This document shows positions 41,740-53,700 of a stretch of DNA of 64,000 nucleotides, piece after piece. This DNA comes from Cordylochernes scorpioides. Taxonomy: Eukaryota; Arthropoda; Arachnida; Pseudoscorpiones; Chernetidae. How positions within the stretch are numbered: position 1 is the stretch's first letter; every line of letters begins with the position of its first letter. Made by a program: the position numbers and the translations under genes. The stretch covers positions 58,151,057 to 58,215,056 of the forward strand of contig CP092870.1 in NCBI GenBank assembly GCA_030710605.1, in the 5' to 3' direction. Under the pieces are notes generated by a model. That model worked only from the letters and a program-made list of their open reading frames with translations. It searched no databases and was not told the origin of the DNA.

Positions 41740-43675
41740 TGGTTGTGGGAGTTAGATTGTACAGATATGCAGCTGTATTCACAGCTTCTGCCCAGAAGTG
41801 TAGGGGTAATTGGGAGTCTGCCAGAAGTGTTCGGCCTTTGTCTAATAGTGTTCTGTTAGCTCTTTCAACTCTCCCATTGCTTCTTGGGGTGTACGGTGTA
41901 GTTAGTTCATGTTTAATTCCTCTGGATTCTATGAAGGTTTCAAGGTTTTTATTGATAAATTCTGTTCCGTTATCTGTTCTAAGTCGTTTTAGTTTTGAGT
42001 TTAGCTCGTTTTCTCTCTTTACAATAAACTTCTTCAAAACTTCTGCTGCTGAGAGTTTATCTTTCAGAAATTCTACAAATATTCTCCTAGAGAATCCATC
42101 TACGATGGTCAAGAAATATTTACTTCCGCCCAAGGAGTTTATTCTCATTGGACCACAGAGATCGACATAAATGTCTTCAAATGGGTAGCTTTCCTGATTG
42201 CCATTTGTGTGAACATAGGGTACTTTGGTCATTTTTCCCAAGGAGCAAGCATCACATTGATCAAGGGTACCATTTATAGAGTTCAAGCCTTTTAGAAGAT
42301 TGTTCTTCAAAATCAGGTCTAGTTTGTTGTTACTAGGATGTCCTAACCTTCTGTGCCAAGCAGTCCTAGAATTGTCCTTTGAAATCAAGCAATGTTCGTT
42401 TGGGACATGAGTTGCTTCAGATAAACGTGATAGGTTCAATGTGTACATGTTACCATCAAAGTTGCCTGTTCCTATTAGCTTGTCATCAGAAGAGTATATG
42501 TATGCTCCTTCAGAGTTCAAAAGAACAGAGTTCCCTCTTCTTACTACGCTTGGAATGGACATTAGATTTCCTTTCAGGTGTGGTACATGGAGGACATTAT
42601 GCAGGGTTACAGCGTTGTTAAGTTTGTCCTTACCTTGTACAGTAGCTTGGATTAATCCCGATGAGGTAGATTCGATGTGCCTCCCTTCTTCTGCCACTTG
42701 TATGCTTCTTCTCTCCTCCGTCTTGTGCTCGATCCAATCACCATGGGAAGTCATGTGGCTTGTGCACGCAGAATCAATTATCCACACGTCCTGAGTTGTC
42801 GGGCGTTCCTCCCTTGTGCTTGCATGTAGTGCGTATTCTGAAGTGGAGTCTCTTCGTTGGGATGGTTCCTCCGTTCGTTCTTGGATTGCTGACCTGGCTG
42901 TGTCTTTGTTTTGTTTTGGTCCTTTATGGTAGTTCCTTGTACTGGCCATGTTATTTTTGTTTGTTGTATTCTTTTGATTTCCTTTGTTGTCAGGGTTGAA
43001 CCAACAGTCTTTCTTGAAATGTCCTTTTCTTTTGCAAATGAAGCATGATTTTTCTTTGAATTGGTTGCCTGATGATCTGAAAGCATTTTCAGGATTTTTG
43101 CTTCTGTCCTGTCTTTTCTTCTCGAAATCCAGTAGAGTTTGTCTCAAGTCTGGTAAGGAGATTTCTCTGTTTATTGACAGTGCTGCTGTGATCGTGTCAA
43201 AGTTAGGTGTGAGTCCTTCAACAATGTATCGTACAAGTTCTCTTTCTGTTACAGTCTTTCCTAGCTGGGTGATCTCTTGTGCCAGTTTCTGTGCTCGTAC
43301 AATATACATGTTGACATTTTCATTTGGGTTCAATTTTAGTCTGGCTAGATCCAACATTAGGTCTATCCTTTTATTTTCTAGAGATCCTTCAAACCTTTTC
43401 TTTATGTCGTACCAAATTCTTTTGGCTCTTTTATCGCCTCGAAAGATGATTGTTAAGTCATCCGAAAGTGACAATATTATTAGGCTGTATGCTTCCCGAT
43501 TCTTTTTCTTCCAAATATCATATTCTAGTTTATTTTTTGTAAAGTCTGGCTCGTCATTAACAATTACGTCCTCGAAGAGATCTTTTGAATCTAGAATTGC
43601 TTCTATTTTCATGGACCACGTGGTATAGTTGTTTTCTGTTAACTGTTCGATTTTTGCTAAGTTATGTGTATCCAT
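41660..43675 (-). CDS. Copia gag, protease and integrase
   Basis: 671 residues from an ATG at 43675, 123 bp inside the 5' LTR. Gag UBN2-like region at residues ~15-190; zinc knuckle C211-x2-C214-x4-H219-x4-C224; aspartic protease active site IIDSACTSH (Asp 301); GAG_pre-integrase zinc site H441/H446/C474/C477; integrase core Asp 505, Asp 568, Glu 604 (exact D-x35-E spacing) with TPRSNGRVERANRT. The last ~10 residues (AIRLSHHEIWL) are out-of-frame reading after a run of six A on the sense strand (41696-41701 plus-strand T6); one base too many breaks the join to RT. All visible catalytic residues are intact. Confidence 0.92.
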   Translation of the reverse strand: MDTHNLAKIEQLTENNYTTWSMKIEAILDSKDLFEDVIVNDEPDFTKNKLEYDIWKKKNREAYSLIILSLSDDLTIIFRGDKRAKRIWYDIKKRFEGSLENKRIDLMLDLARLKLNPNENVNMYIVRAQKLAQEITQLGKTVTERELVRYIVEGLTPNFDTITAALSINREISLPDLRQTLLDFEKKRQDRSKNPENAFRSSGNQFKEKSCFICKRKGHFKKDCWFNPDNKGNQKNTTNKNNMASTRNYHKGPKQNKDTARSAIQERTEEPSQRRDSTSEYALHASTREERPTTQDVWIIDSACTSHMTSHGDWIEHKTEERRSIQVAEEGRHIESTSSGLIQATVQGKDKLNNAVTLHNVLHVPHLKGNLMSIPSVVRRGNSVLLNSEGAYIYSSDDKLIGTGNFDGNMYTLNLSRLSEATHVPNEHCLISKDNSRTAWHRRLGHPSNNKLDLILKNNLLKGLNSINGTLDQCDACSLGKMTKVPYVHTNGNQESYPFEDIYVDLCGPMRINSLGGSKYFLTIVDGFSRRIFVEFLKDKLSAAEVLKKFIVKRENELNSKLKRLRTDNGTEFINKNLETFIESRGIKHELTTPYTPRSNGRVERANRTLLDKGRTLLADSQLPLHFWAEAVNTAAYLYNLTPTTNDPDTTPMEKWKGKKAIRLSHHEIWL

Positions 43676-43784
43676 TTTTATTCAATTTTTATTTTCTAAA
43701 TTGGCGGTTAGTCCAATTATTTATTTTCTTTATGATTTAAATGGATCAATTGGCGGTTAGTCCAATTCGCGCGCCCAAACAACG

Positions 43785-43798
43785 GTCAGCTACCAAAT
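43785..43798 (-). promoter_or_regulatory. Primer-binding site of Copia element
   Basis: Just inside the 5' LTR the minus strand reads ATTTGGTAGCTGACC. TGGTAGC matches the complement of an initiator-Met tRNA 3' end, the usual Copia/Ty1 primer; the match stops after seven bases. Confidence 0.6.
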
Positions 43799-44059
43799 TG
43801 ATATAGGCTTAGCAAAATACGGTTATTCTTTTTGAGGATTTCTGGTTGTTTTTGTACTCACGTATGTTGTAGTTACGAGGACATCCCTTTAGATAAAAAC
43901 AAATATATATTTATTTAAGGAACGACTTGTTCCATTACATATATTGTTAAGACAAGTTAGCGGTAAACAATAACAGCAAGGTTGAAGGTAGAAGTTGGAA
44001 GTTACGTCATAGTAGTGACGTCAGCATCTATGATGATTAAAGTCAAAGTCTGTGTAACA
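43799..44059 (-). repeat. 5' LTR of Copia element
   Basis: Identical to 39451-39711 by eye over all 261 bp. In sense orientation TGACGTCA lies ~40 bases from the LTR start, TGACGTAA 14 bases further on, and an AAATAAATATATA box around the middle. Confidence 0.95.
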
Positions 44060-44064
44060 ATAAC

Positions 44065-45363
44065 GTCAAAAATAATTTAATTTTCTTATATATACAAAGA
44101 TTAAATTCTTAATTTTAACCGAAGTTAAAAGTTGAGATAATATATTTAACTAATTATTTTAAAATACACAAACGCTAAATGTAAACACACACATTAAATA
44201 TATATTAAAAAAAAACAAGAACACATTAATAAAACTAGAATTGAACAAAAAGTGTATAAATTAAGTAAAAAACACACTAATTATCTGACAAAAAATGCAA
44301 TAGATTATAGTATAATAAACAAAATAATTTAAAAACATATATTAAGATAAATTATAAATTAGATTTTTTATGAGATAAACATATGTATAATTGGTATAAT
44401 TTCGACACAATTTGAAATAATAATAAAAAAAACGACATCAAAAATATAAATAAATATAAATATATTCCTTTATTTAATATATGGAACACATTAAAAATAT
44501 ATATTTCTAATAAGGCTTAATCACATATGATCTTTTGTTCATTTGTCAAGAGATAATTATTTCAGGCATTTTTTTTCTTTAAGGCCTCCCCCCTTCTTTT
44601 GAAACAAAAGAAAATATTTTAAAAAAAAATACTTAACAAGGGGAAAGGGTCATCAATAAATTAGACCTCAAATGGCAGGTGATGTCCTAGATAAAAAAAA
44701 CGCCACTCTCGATTTCGACGAGATAAAAAGGGTTAGTCGTCTGCTAGTTTAACGGGATGGCGCCATGGCCTTGCAAGGTCGTTTGGTTTCAATGGCGTGG
44801 AATGTGGGTGCCCCTGTAGACCTTAAGAAAATATGGCAGCAGAACTTGTTCTCTAGAGCTCCATTTTAATATATTCATAGCAGCATCCTTGCTGGAATTT
44901 TCACGTACACAAAGCTTTTTATTGATATATACAATCTTATAAATAAATCCATCATTGAATATGCAAATAAATAAAAAAGAATAAAAATATACGAAAAAAA
45001 ATTGTTTAAAAAGTGAATTTGTAATGGATTATATAGTTGATATTTTAATAAAAAATTATCGTCTGAATTTGCAACTGAAATTTGTTAATGACTTACACTT
45101 ATCTTATTGGTAAAACTAATTATATTTATATTGATAAAAATATAGTATATTTATGCAGGAAAATTTTATATTTTAAGATAATTAATCTTGGATTTGGTAT
45201 GGTAAATACGAAAATAAAATAGAAAAATAAATAAATAAGATATTTACATGTAATACTAACAAACATAACCCTTTAATACCACTCGTTTTATGCAAATATT
45301 TATCTATTGAAGAACGAGGGCTTTAAAATTTGAAACTATACTAGTTAATAGTATATACTTATA
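44065..45363. other. AT-rich spacer
   Basis: Mostly >75% AT by eye, with a moderately GC-rich island at 44690-44850. No gene or repeat recognised. Confidence 0.45.
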
Positions 45364-46925
45364 TGTTGTTGTTGTCGTGTCCAATGAAGAGTCTCAGATG
45401 TCTCCGTACATCTCTATCACAGCAGTCGTAATGTTCTTGGGTGTGTAGAGCTGCTGTTCTGGGTCAATTTTCTGTTGTTGTCGTGTCCAATGAAGAGCCT
45501 CAGATGTCTCCATACATCTCTATCACAGCAGTCGTAATGTTCTTGGGTGTGTAAAGCTGCTGTTCTGGGTCAATTTTATGTTGTTGTCGTGTCCAATGAA
45601 GAGCCTCAGATGTCTCCATACATCTCTATCACAGCAGTCGTAATGTTCTTGGGTGTGTAAAGCTGCTGTTCTGGGTCAATTTTATGCTGTTGTCGTGTCC
45701 AATGAAGAGCCTCAGATGTCTCCATACATCTCTATCACAGCAGTCGTAATGTTCTTGGGTGTGTAAAGCTGCTGTTCTGGGTCAATTTTATGTTGTTGTC
45801 GTGTCCAATGAAGAGCCTCAGATGTCTCCATACATCTCTATCACAGCAGTCGTAATGTTCTTGGGTGTGTAAAGCTGCTGGGTCAATTTTATGTTGTTGT
45901 CGTGTCCAATGAAGAGCCTCAGATGTCTCCATACATCTCTATCACAGCAGTCGTAATGTTCTTGGGTGTGTAAAGCTGCTGTTCTGGGTCAATTTTATGT
46001 TGTTGTCGTGTCCAATGAAGAGCCTCAGATGTCTCCATACATCTCTATCACAGCAGTCGTAATGTTCTTGGGTGTGTAAAGCTGCTGTTCTGGGTCAATT
46101 TTCTGTTGTTGTCGTGTCCAATGAAGAGCCTCAGATGTCTCCATACATCTCTATCACAGCAGTCGTAATGTTCTTGGGTGTGTAAAGCTGCTGTTCTGGG
46201 TCAATTTTATGTTGTTGTCGTGTCCAATGAAGAGCCTCAGATGTCTCCATACATCTCTATCACAGCAGTCGTAATGTTCTTGGGTGTGTAAAGCTGCTGT
46301 TCTGGGTCAATTTTATGTTGTTGTCGTGTCCAATGAAGAGCCTCAGATGTCTCCATACATCTCTATCACAGCAGTCGTAATGTTCTTGGGTGTGTAAAGC
46401 TGCTGTTCTGGGTCAATTTTATGTTGTTGTCGTGTCCAATGAAGAGCCTCAGATGTCTCCATACATCTCTATCACAGCAGTCGTAATGTTCTTGGGTGTG
46501 TAAAGCTGCTGGGTCAATTTTATGTTGTTGTCGTGTCCAATGAAGAGCCTTAGATGTCTCCATACATCTCTATCACAGCAGTCGTAATGTTCTTGGGTGT
46601 GTAAAGCTGCTGTTCTGGGTCAATTTTCTGTTGTTGTCGTGTCCAATGAAGAGCCTCAGATGTCTCCATACATCTCTATCACAGCAGTCGTAATGTTCTT
46701 GGGTGTGTAAAGCTGCTGTTCTGGGTCAATTTTCTGTTGTTGTCGTGTCCAATGAAGAGCCTCAGATGTCTCCATACATCTCTATCACAGCAGTCGTAAT
46801 GTTCTTGGGTGTGTAAAGCTGCTGGGTCAATTTTCTGTAAGGCTGCGACCATTGCTGGACATGAGAATATGTGGGTAGGTGTATTTTAGTTTCACACAAT
46901 TAATATATGTCCTGTAGGTTCTTAT
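45364..46925 (-). repeat. 106-bp satellite locus, ~14 units, with leader
   Basis: Reverse orientation of the 37300 locus. Units of 106 bp (TTGTTGTCGTGTCCAATG, CATCTCTATCACAGCAGTCG, TTCTGGGTCAATTTT), a few lacking TTCT. Leader at 46836-46925 matches 37300-37400; the other end has TTGTTGTTG at 45364. Units are nearly identical. Confidence 0.9.
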
Positions 46926-46926
46926 T

Positions 46927-47240
46927 TTATTTATTAATCAACCAGGCGTGACATTGAAATATTTGCGTCTGTTACAGAGCAAACAAACAAAACATCAAAC
47001 AATTTAGAACTTAGAATTAAATATTTACAAATTTACATGTATATATTAATCGACAGAGTTCATAAAATATATATAAACAAAGATGTAAGAGAATAAAATC
47101 ATTTAGATCAGGGAACAATCTCACTTCTGTAAAGTTCGTACAGTCATAGATAAGGTGAAGTTTGTTCAGTTTCGTTTCTCCGCAGGAACAATTTGGTGTT
47201 TCTGATAGACCTCTTTTATGTAAGTTTTTCTGGCCGTTTT
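46927..47240 (-). pseudogene. LINE ORF2 C-terminal fragment and 3'UTR
   Basis: Minus strand encodes GQKNLHKRGLSETPNCSCGETKLNKLHLIYDC then TNFTEVRLFPD, a C-x-C...H-x4-C knuckle at the C-terminus of a LINE reverse transcriptase, followed by a 3'UTR ending in GGTTGATTAATAAATAAA. No upstream RT motifs remain. It is a better preserved copy of 17365-17660. Confidence 0.6.
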
Positions 47241-47516
47241 ATGTGACAATTGGGGATAGTGTCTTGTAGAGATTGTGTTGCTCCATGGAAAGTGGGGATG
47301 CCCCGTTAGTCAGCCACATTTCAGAGATCCCTGTTCACGGTTACTGTAGCAGCTCACGACACCGTACTACAGAGCAGTCCCTCACTTGTGCTGCTTCTCC
47401 CGCCCGCCACGTAGAGGAGGACTTCTGGACAGGGATGTGACAAATCAAAAAACGATAAAATCCAGATAAAACTGCGCGCGCGTATTTAAACAAATTATAA
47501 TAAAGACATCAATCGT
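47241..47516. other. Unassigned spacer
   Basis: More GC-rich than surroundings. No gene or repeat recognised. Confidence 0.4.
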
Positions 47517-47870
47517 AAAGACGCTGTTGTTGGGTTCTGTGATGCCTGGAGCTCTATCTATGCTTCCTTCCTGTGGTGAATCTGTATAAGACCGGTGGTC
47601 TTAATAAAGCTGTATGTGTGTATTCTGTTATAACGTCGGACCTGGAGGCTGTTGTTGTGTTCTGTGCTGTCTGGAGTATAGGAGCTCCATCTAAGTTTCC
47701 CTTGTGTGGTGAATTTGTATAAGACCGGTGGTCTTAATAAAGCTGTATGTGTGTATTCTGTTATAACGTCGGAACTGGAGGCTGCTGTTGGGTTCTGTGC
47801 TGCCTGGAGTATAGGAGCTCTAACTATGCTTCCTTCCTGTGGTGAATCTGTATAAGACCGGTTGTGTTGA
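47517..47870 (+). repeat. ~120-bp tail-derived tandem repeat
   Basis: Three units: CCTGGAG...GGAGCTC, CTTCCTGTGGTGAATCTG, TATAAGACC-GGT-GGTCTTA hairpin, AATAAAGC and GTGTGT. The hairpin/AATAAAG module matches LINE tails. The same family is inverted at 48690-49125. Confidence 0.8.
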
Positions 47871-47871
47871 T

Positions 47872-48068
47872 CTTTGTACTTACAAATGCTCCAGAGCCCC
47901 TTTAGTTTACTTTCACTCGCTGGTTAGGTTGGAATTTTGCAAGAATCGGAGGCCATTGGAGTTTTTTTTTTAATTTTTCTATCAGAAAAAAGTGCCTAAT
48001 GCGGGAATCGAACCCGGGTCGTAGCGGTTGAAAACCAACAGTTTAGACCATCCTTCCACCGATCCTCT
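47872..48068 (-). mobile_element. tRNA-derived SINE copy
   Basis: Minus strand: tRNA-like start (GATCGGTGGAAGGATGGTC) with A-box-like TGGTCTAAACTG, B-box-like GGTTCGATTCC, then T6 and a body with CAGCGAGTGAAAGTAAAC ending ATTTGTAAGTACAAAG. The acceptor ends do not pair, so it is not a tRNA gene. It matches 22549-22735 end to end. Confidence 0.65.
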
Positions 48069-48689
48069 TTTAAGATCTTGATAAATTTTCTACCTAAACC
48101 TAATTTTGATAGTTTCTGCCATAGTATCATATATTTGTTGTATTATATACCTCAAATAAATTATTTTTTATATAAAATTCCATAGCGCACAAAAAAAGAG
48201 AATCTTTTAAAGTAGAAATTTCTCATAGGAACGTGTACAGAAGCAATTCTACACTGAAATGTAACCTTGAGATTATTTTAAGAACCGTTCTTTAGGTAAA
48301 AAGTGGAGGTATGTCTTTTTGTTTTTCACCAAATCAGACGTTTTAAAAAACGGTTACAATCCCCCCTGGGGACAGGAATCTCTCCCATTGTCTAGTTTTA
48401 CAAGACAAAGAACGGCGTTCCGAACTGATGAGATCGTTTTTTTTAGATATGGTTAACGTTTTGAAGAAAGTCTTGTTGTAAAGGAGACAAAACATAACGG
48501 TTCTCTTCGTGTTTTTTTTTTTTTTTTTGTGTTTTTTGACCGCACACAAATGTTTATATTAGAATTTTCGTGTCTTTCTAGGCCACGAAACCACTCTTAT
48601 ACTTCAAACAAATATTCTTTATTTGTCAATCCAGAGAACCTAGCATTTTCTTGTCTATGGAAGGAAGATGGAGCTACTATACTCCAGGC
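48069..48689. other. Unassigned spacer
   Basis: No convincing gene; short frames on both strands lack any recognisable domain. Contains a T16-17 run near 48511. Confidence 0.4.
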
Positions 48690-49125
48690 AGCACAGAACC
48701 CAACAACAGCCTCCAGGTCCGACGTTATAACTGAATACACACATATACAGCTTTATTAAGACCACAGGTACTATACAGATTCACCACAGGAAGGAAGCAT
48801 AGATAGAGCTCCTATACTTCAGGCAGCACAGAACCCAACAACAGCCCCCAGGTCCGACGTTATAACAGAATAAACACATACAGCTTTATTAAGACCACCG
48901 GTCTTATACAGATTCACCACAGGAAGGAAGCATAGATGGACCTCCTATACTCCAGGCAGCACAGAGCCCAACAACACTCTCCAGGTCCGACGTTATAACA
49001 GAATACACATATACAGCTTTATTAAGACCACCGGTCTTATACAGATTCACCACAGGAAGGAAGCATAGATGGAGCTCCTATACTCCAGGCAGCACAGAAC
49101 CCAACAACAGCCTCCAGGTAACAAG
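48690..49125 (-). repeat. ~120-bp tail-derived tandem repeat, inverted relative to 47517
   Basis: About four units with ACAGCTTTATTAAGACC, CACCACAGGAAGGAAGC and CAGCACAGAACCCAAC, the complement of the 47517-47870 family. Confidence 0.8.
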
Positions 49126-49639
49126 ACTACTCTATTCCTAACGCTAGACTGGACTCTTCAACTTGATTCATACGTCCTATAGCACAAATACGTTAGATTG
49201 AAACTATGCAAATTGTGATATTCTCTCTCTCAATGAACAAATATGCAAAAAGTAAATATGCAAAGATACAACAAGAATCATTGTGAGTTATATAAGTGAA
49301 TTAAAAAAAACTAAGGATATAATCTGAATTGTTTTTTTTTAAATTTAGATTACAATTATAATTATTTTATTTCCAAAGCGCTATATCCCGCAAGGGATAC
49401 TTGCGCCAAACAAGGAGAAAAGTTCATTTACATAAGTTATTTACATTATTCAACGCATGAAAACATTAGAGATCCAGATTTTGTAGTAAGTTCAGAATGT
49501 ATTTACAAAATGAATTGAACTTTAAATATATATTTTTTTTATCGGAAATCAAATCGTTAAGTTCACAAACACCTAGTTCATTCTTCATTCTATAATCTTG
49601 AAATATAGATGAATTTGTGTATTTTGATGGAAAGGAAAT
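49126..49639. other. Unassigned AT-rich spacer
   Basis: No gene. AGCGCTATATCCCGCAAGGG at 49378 forms a short hairpin reminiscent of 19770-19800. Confidence 0.4.
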
Positions 49640-50749
49640 TTATTTATAAGAATAAAGGTTGTCTTTTAACTCAATAGACGTTAAATTTAGATGCCATTTA
49701 TTGACCGTCCTTGCAAAGTGACGGATTCAGGTTGGTGACAAAGACACAACACCAGCTTTGGCAAACTGAGAAGTGTCCACCTAGAGAACATGGTTTCAGG
49801 CTAATAGCCCTTTTCAGTTCATGATGGAATAAATTCATGTGATTCACAAGGGATCTAATGAAATCTCCACTATCTGCCAAAGAGATGTTTAGCTGAAAGA
49901 GTGGTTAAGCCAAATCTATGGGGAAAATATTGGTGGAAATTTTCCAGAAGGAAATTGATCGATATAAAAAAGAGGTTCTCTCTTATCTCAATGTACGTCA
50001 AAGTTAGATGCTATCTATTGACCGTCCTTGCAAAGTAACAGATTCAGGTCGGTAACAAAGCCACAACATCAGTTTGGCAAACTGAGAAGTGTCCACCTGA
50101 CGACCATGGTATCAGCCTAATGGCCTGTGAAGATTCCATTAGATGTTTTTGGATCTTCTGTAATAAAGTCCGCCCTGGACTGAACTGAGAAGCGTCCATC
50201 TGAAGACCATTCGTTTTCCTTCTAATGGCCCTCTTTAGTCCAGGGTGGACTTTATTTCATGAAATTCAAAGGGATCAAATGAAATCGTCACAATCTGCCT
50301 TAGAATGGCTAGCCCAAATCTATGGGCACAATATTGATGCAAATTTTGCCGGGAGGAAATTGATCTATAGAAATTCTTGTCAAAATAGACGTTAAAGTAA
50401 AGCATCATCTATTGACCGTCGCCGCAAACTAGCGGCCTCAGGTTGGTAACAAAGCCACAACACCAGCTTTGGTAAACTGAGAGGTGTCCACCTAGAAAAT
50501 ATGGTTTCAGGCTAATGGCCCTCTTCAGTTCATGATGGACTAATTTCATGTAATCCACAAGGGATCAAATCAAATCTTCACAATCTGCCAAAAAGGTGTT
50601 TAGCTGAAAGATGGTTAAGCCAAATCTATGGGGAAAATATTGATGAAAAATTTTCCGGGAGGAAATTGATCTATACAAATTACTGTCAAAATAGAAGCTG
50701 AAACTAGACACTATTTATTCACTGTCTCCACAAACTAGCAGACTCAGAT
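49640..50749 (+). repeat. ~300-390-bp tandem repeat, parent of the 31-bp satellite
   Basis: Three full units and the beginning of a fourth. ATTGACCGTCC-type starts lie at about 49702, 50018, 50409 and 50711. Each unit contains GGTAACAAAGCCACAACACC once, followed by AACTGAGAAGTGTCCACCT and a longer body ending GGAAATTGATC. The fourth unit is split by the satellite and ends at 61768-61950. Confidence 0.8.
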
Positions 50750-53700
50750 CGGTAACAAAGCCACAACACCAGCTTTAGCATGGTAACAAAGCCACAACAC
50801 CAGTTTTAGCATGGTAACAAAGCCACAACACCAGCTTTAGCATGGTAACAAAGCCACAACACCAGTTTTAGCATGGTAACAAAGCCACAACACCAGCTTT
50901 AGCATGGTAACAAAGCCACAACACCAGTTTTAGCATGGTGACAAAGCCACAACACCAGTTTTAGCATGGTAACAAAGCCACAACACCAGTTTTAGCATGG
51001 TAACAAAGCCACAACACCAGCTTTAGCATGGTAACAAAGCCACAACACCAGCTTTAGCATGGTAACAAAGCCACAACACCAGCTTTAGCATGGTAACAAA
51101 GCCACAACACCAGTTTTAGCATGGTAACAAAGCCACAACACCAGCTTTAGCATGGTAACAAAGCCACAACACCAGCTTTAGCATGGTAACAAAGCCACAA
51201 CACCAGTTTTAGCATGGTAACAAAGCCACAACACCAGCTTTAGCATGGTAACAAAGCCACAACACCAGTTTTAGCATGGTAACAAAGCCACAACACCAGT
51301 TTTAGCACGGTAACAAAGCCACAACACCAGCTTTAGCATGGTAACAAAGCCACAACACCAGTTTTAGCATGGTAACAAAGCCACAACACCAGTTTTAGCA
51401 TGGTAACAAAGCCACAACACCAGCTTTAGCATGGTAACAAAGCCACAACACCAGTTTTAGCATGGTAACAAAGCCACAACACCAGTTTTAGCATGGTAAC
51501 AAAGCCACAACACCAGCTTTAGCATGGTAACAAAGCCACAACACCAGTTTTAGCATGGTAACAAAGCCACAACACCAGTTTTAGCATGGTAACAAAGCCA
51601 CAACACCAGTTTTAGCACGGTAACAAAGCCACAACACCAGCTTTAGCATGGTAACAAAGCCACAACACCAGCTTTAGCATGGTAACAAAGCCACAACACC
51701 AGTTTTAGCACGGTAACAAAGCCACAACACCAGTTTTAGCATGGTAACAAAGCCACAACACCAGTTTTAGCATGGTAACAAAGCCACAACACCAGCTTTA
51801 GCATGGTAACAAAGCCACAACACCAGTTTTAGCATGGTAACAAAGCCACAACACCAGCTTTAGCATGGTAACAAAGCCACAACACCAGCTTTAGCATGGT
51901 AACAAAGCCACAACACCAGTTTTAGCATGGTAACAAAGCCACAACACCAGTTTTAGCACGGTAACAAAGCCACAACACCAGCTTTAGCATGGTAACAAAG
52001 CCACAACACCAGCTTTAGCATGGTAACAAAGCCACAACACCAGTTTTAGCATGGTAACAAAGCCACAACACCAGCTTTAGCACGGTAACAAAGCCACAAC
52101 ACCAGCTTTAGCATGGTAACAAAGCCACAACACCAGCTTTAGCATGGTAACAAAGCCACAACACCAGTTTTAGCATGGTAACAAAGCCACAACACCAGTT
52201 TTAGCATGGTAACAAAGCCACAACACCAGTTTTAGCACGGTAACAAAGCCACAACACCAGCTTTAGCATGGTAACAAAGCCACAACACCAGTTTTAGCAT
52301 GGTAACAAAGCCACAACACCAGTTTTAGCACGGTAACAAAGCCACAACACCAGCTTTAGCACGGTAACAAAGCCACAACACCAGTTTTAGCATGGTAACA
52401 AAGCCACAACACCAGTTTTAGCATGGTAACAAAGCCACAACACCAGCTTTAGCATGGTAACAAAGCCACAACACCAGTTTTAGCATGGTAACAAAGCCAC
52501 AACACCAGTTTTAGCATGGTAACAAAGCCACAACACCAGCTTTAGCATGGTAACAAAGCCACAACACCAGTTTTAGCATGGTAACAAAGCCACAACACCA
52601 GTTTTAGCACGGTAACAAAGCCACAACACCAGCTTTAGCATGGTAACAAAGCCACAACACCAGCTTTAGCATGGTAACAAAGCCACAACACCAGTTTTAG
52701 CACGGTAACAAAGCCACAACACCAGCTTTAGCACGGTAACAAAGCCACAACACCAGTTTTAGCATGGTAACAAAGCCACAACACCAGTTTTAGCATGGTA
52801 ACAAAGCCACAACACCAGTTTTAGCACGGTAACAAAGCCACAACATCAGCTTTAGCATGGTAACAAAGCCACAACACCAGTTTTAGCACGGTAACAAAGC
52901 CACAACACCAGCTTTAGCACGGTAACAAAGCCACAACACCAGCTTTAGCATGGTAACAAAGCCACAACACCAGCTTTAGCATGGTAACAAAGCCACAACA
53001 CCAGTTTTAGCATGGTAACAAAGCCACAACACCAGTTTTAGCATGGTAACAAAGCCACAACACCAGCTTTTAGCATGGTAACAAAGCCACAACACCAGTT
53101 TTAGCATGGTAACAAAGCCACAACACCAGTTTTAGCATGGTAACAAAGCCACAACACCAGTTTTAGCATGGTAACAAAGCCACAACACCAGTTTTAGCAT
53201 GGTAACCAAGCCACAACACCAGTTTTAGCATGGTAACAAAGCCACAACACCAGCTTTAGCATGGTAACAAAGCCACAACACCAGTTTTAGCATGGTAACA
53301 AAGCCACAACACCAGTTTTAGCATGGTAACAAAGCCACAACACCAGCTTTAGCATGGTAACAAAGCCACAACACCAGTTTTAGCATGGTAACAAAGCCAC
53401 AACACCAGTTTTAGCACGGTAACAAAGCCACAACACCAGCTTTAGCATGGTAACAAAGCCACAACACCAGCTTTAGCATGGTAACAAAGCCACAACACCA
53501 GTTTTAGCACGGTAACAAAGCCACAACACCAGCTTTAGCACGGTAACAAAGCCACAACACCAGTTTTAGCATGGTAACAAAGCCACAACACCAGTTTTAG
53601 CATGGTAACAAAGCCACAACACCAGTTTTAGCACGGTAACAAAGCCACAACATCAGCTTTAGCATGGTAACAAAGCCACAACACCAGTTTTAGCACGGTA

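Larger units (their letters stand above)
39451..44059 (-). mobile_element. Complete Ty1/Copia LTR retrotransposon, 4609 bp
   Basis: Two 261-bp LTRs that look identical base for base, ATAAC target duplication, PBS and PPT in the expected places, and gag-protease-integrase-RT-RNase H in the Copia order on the minus strand. A one-base frameshift at 41696-41701 separates the frame into two. Identical LTRs mean very recent insertion. Confidence 0.95.

Noticed and set aside
47990-48068. tRNA gene on the minus strand
   Set aside because: A and B boxes are present, but acceptor ends do not pair and the T stem has a mismatch; the sequence recurs as a SINE.
48343-48759. Short frames as a host gene
   Set aside because: No domain, no splice-like structure visible, and overlap with tail-derived repeats.
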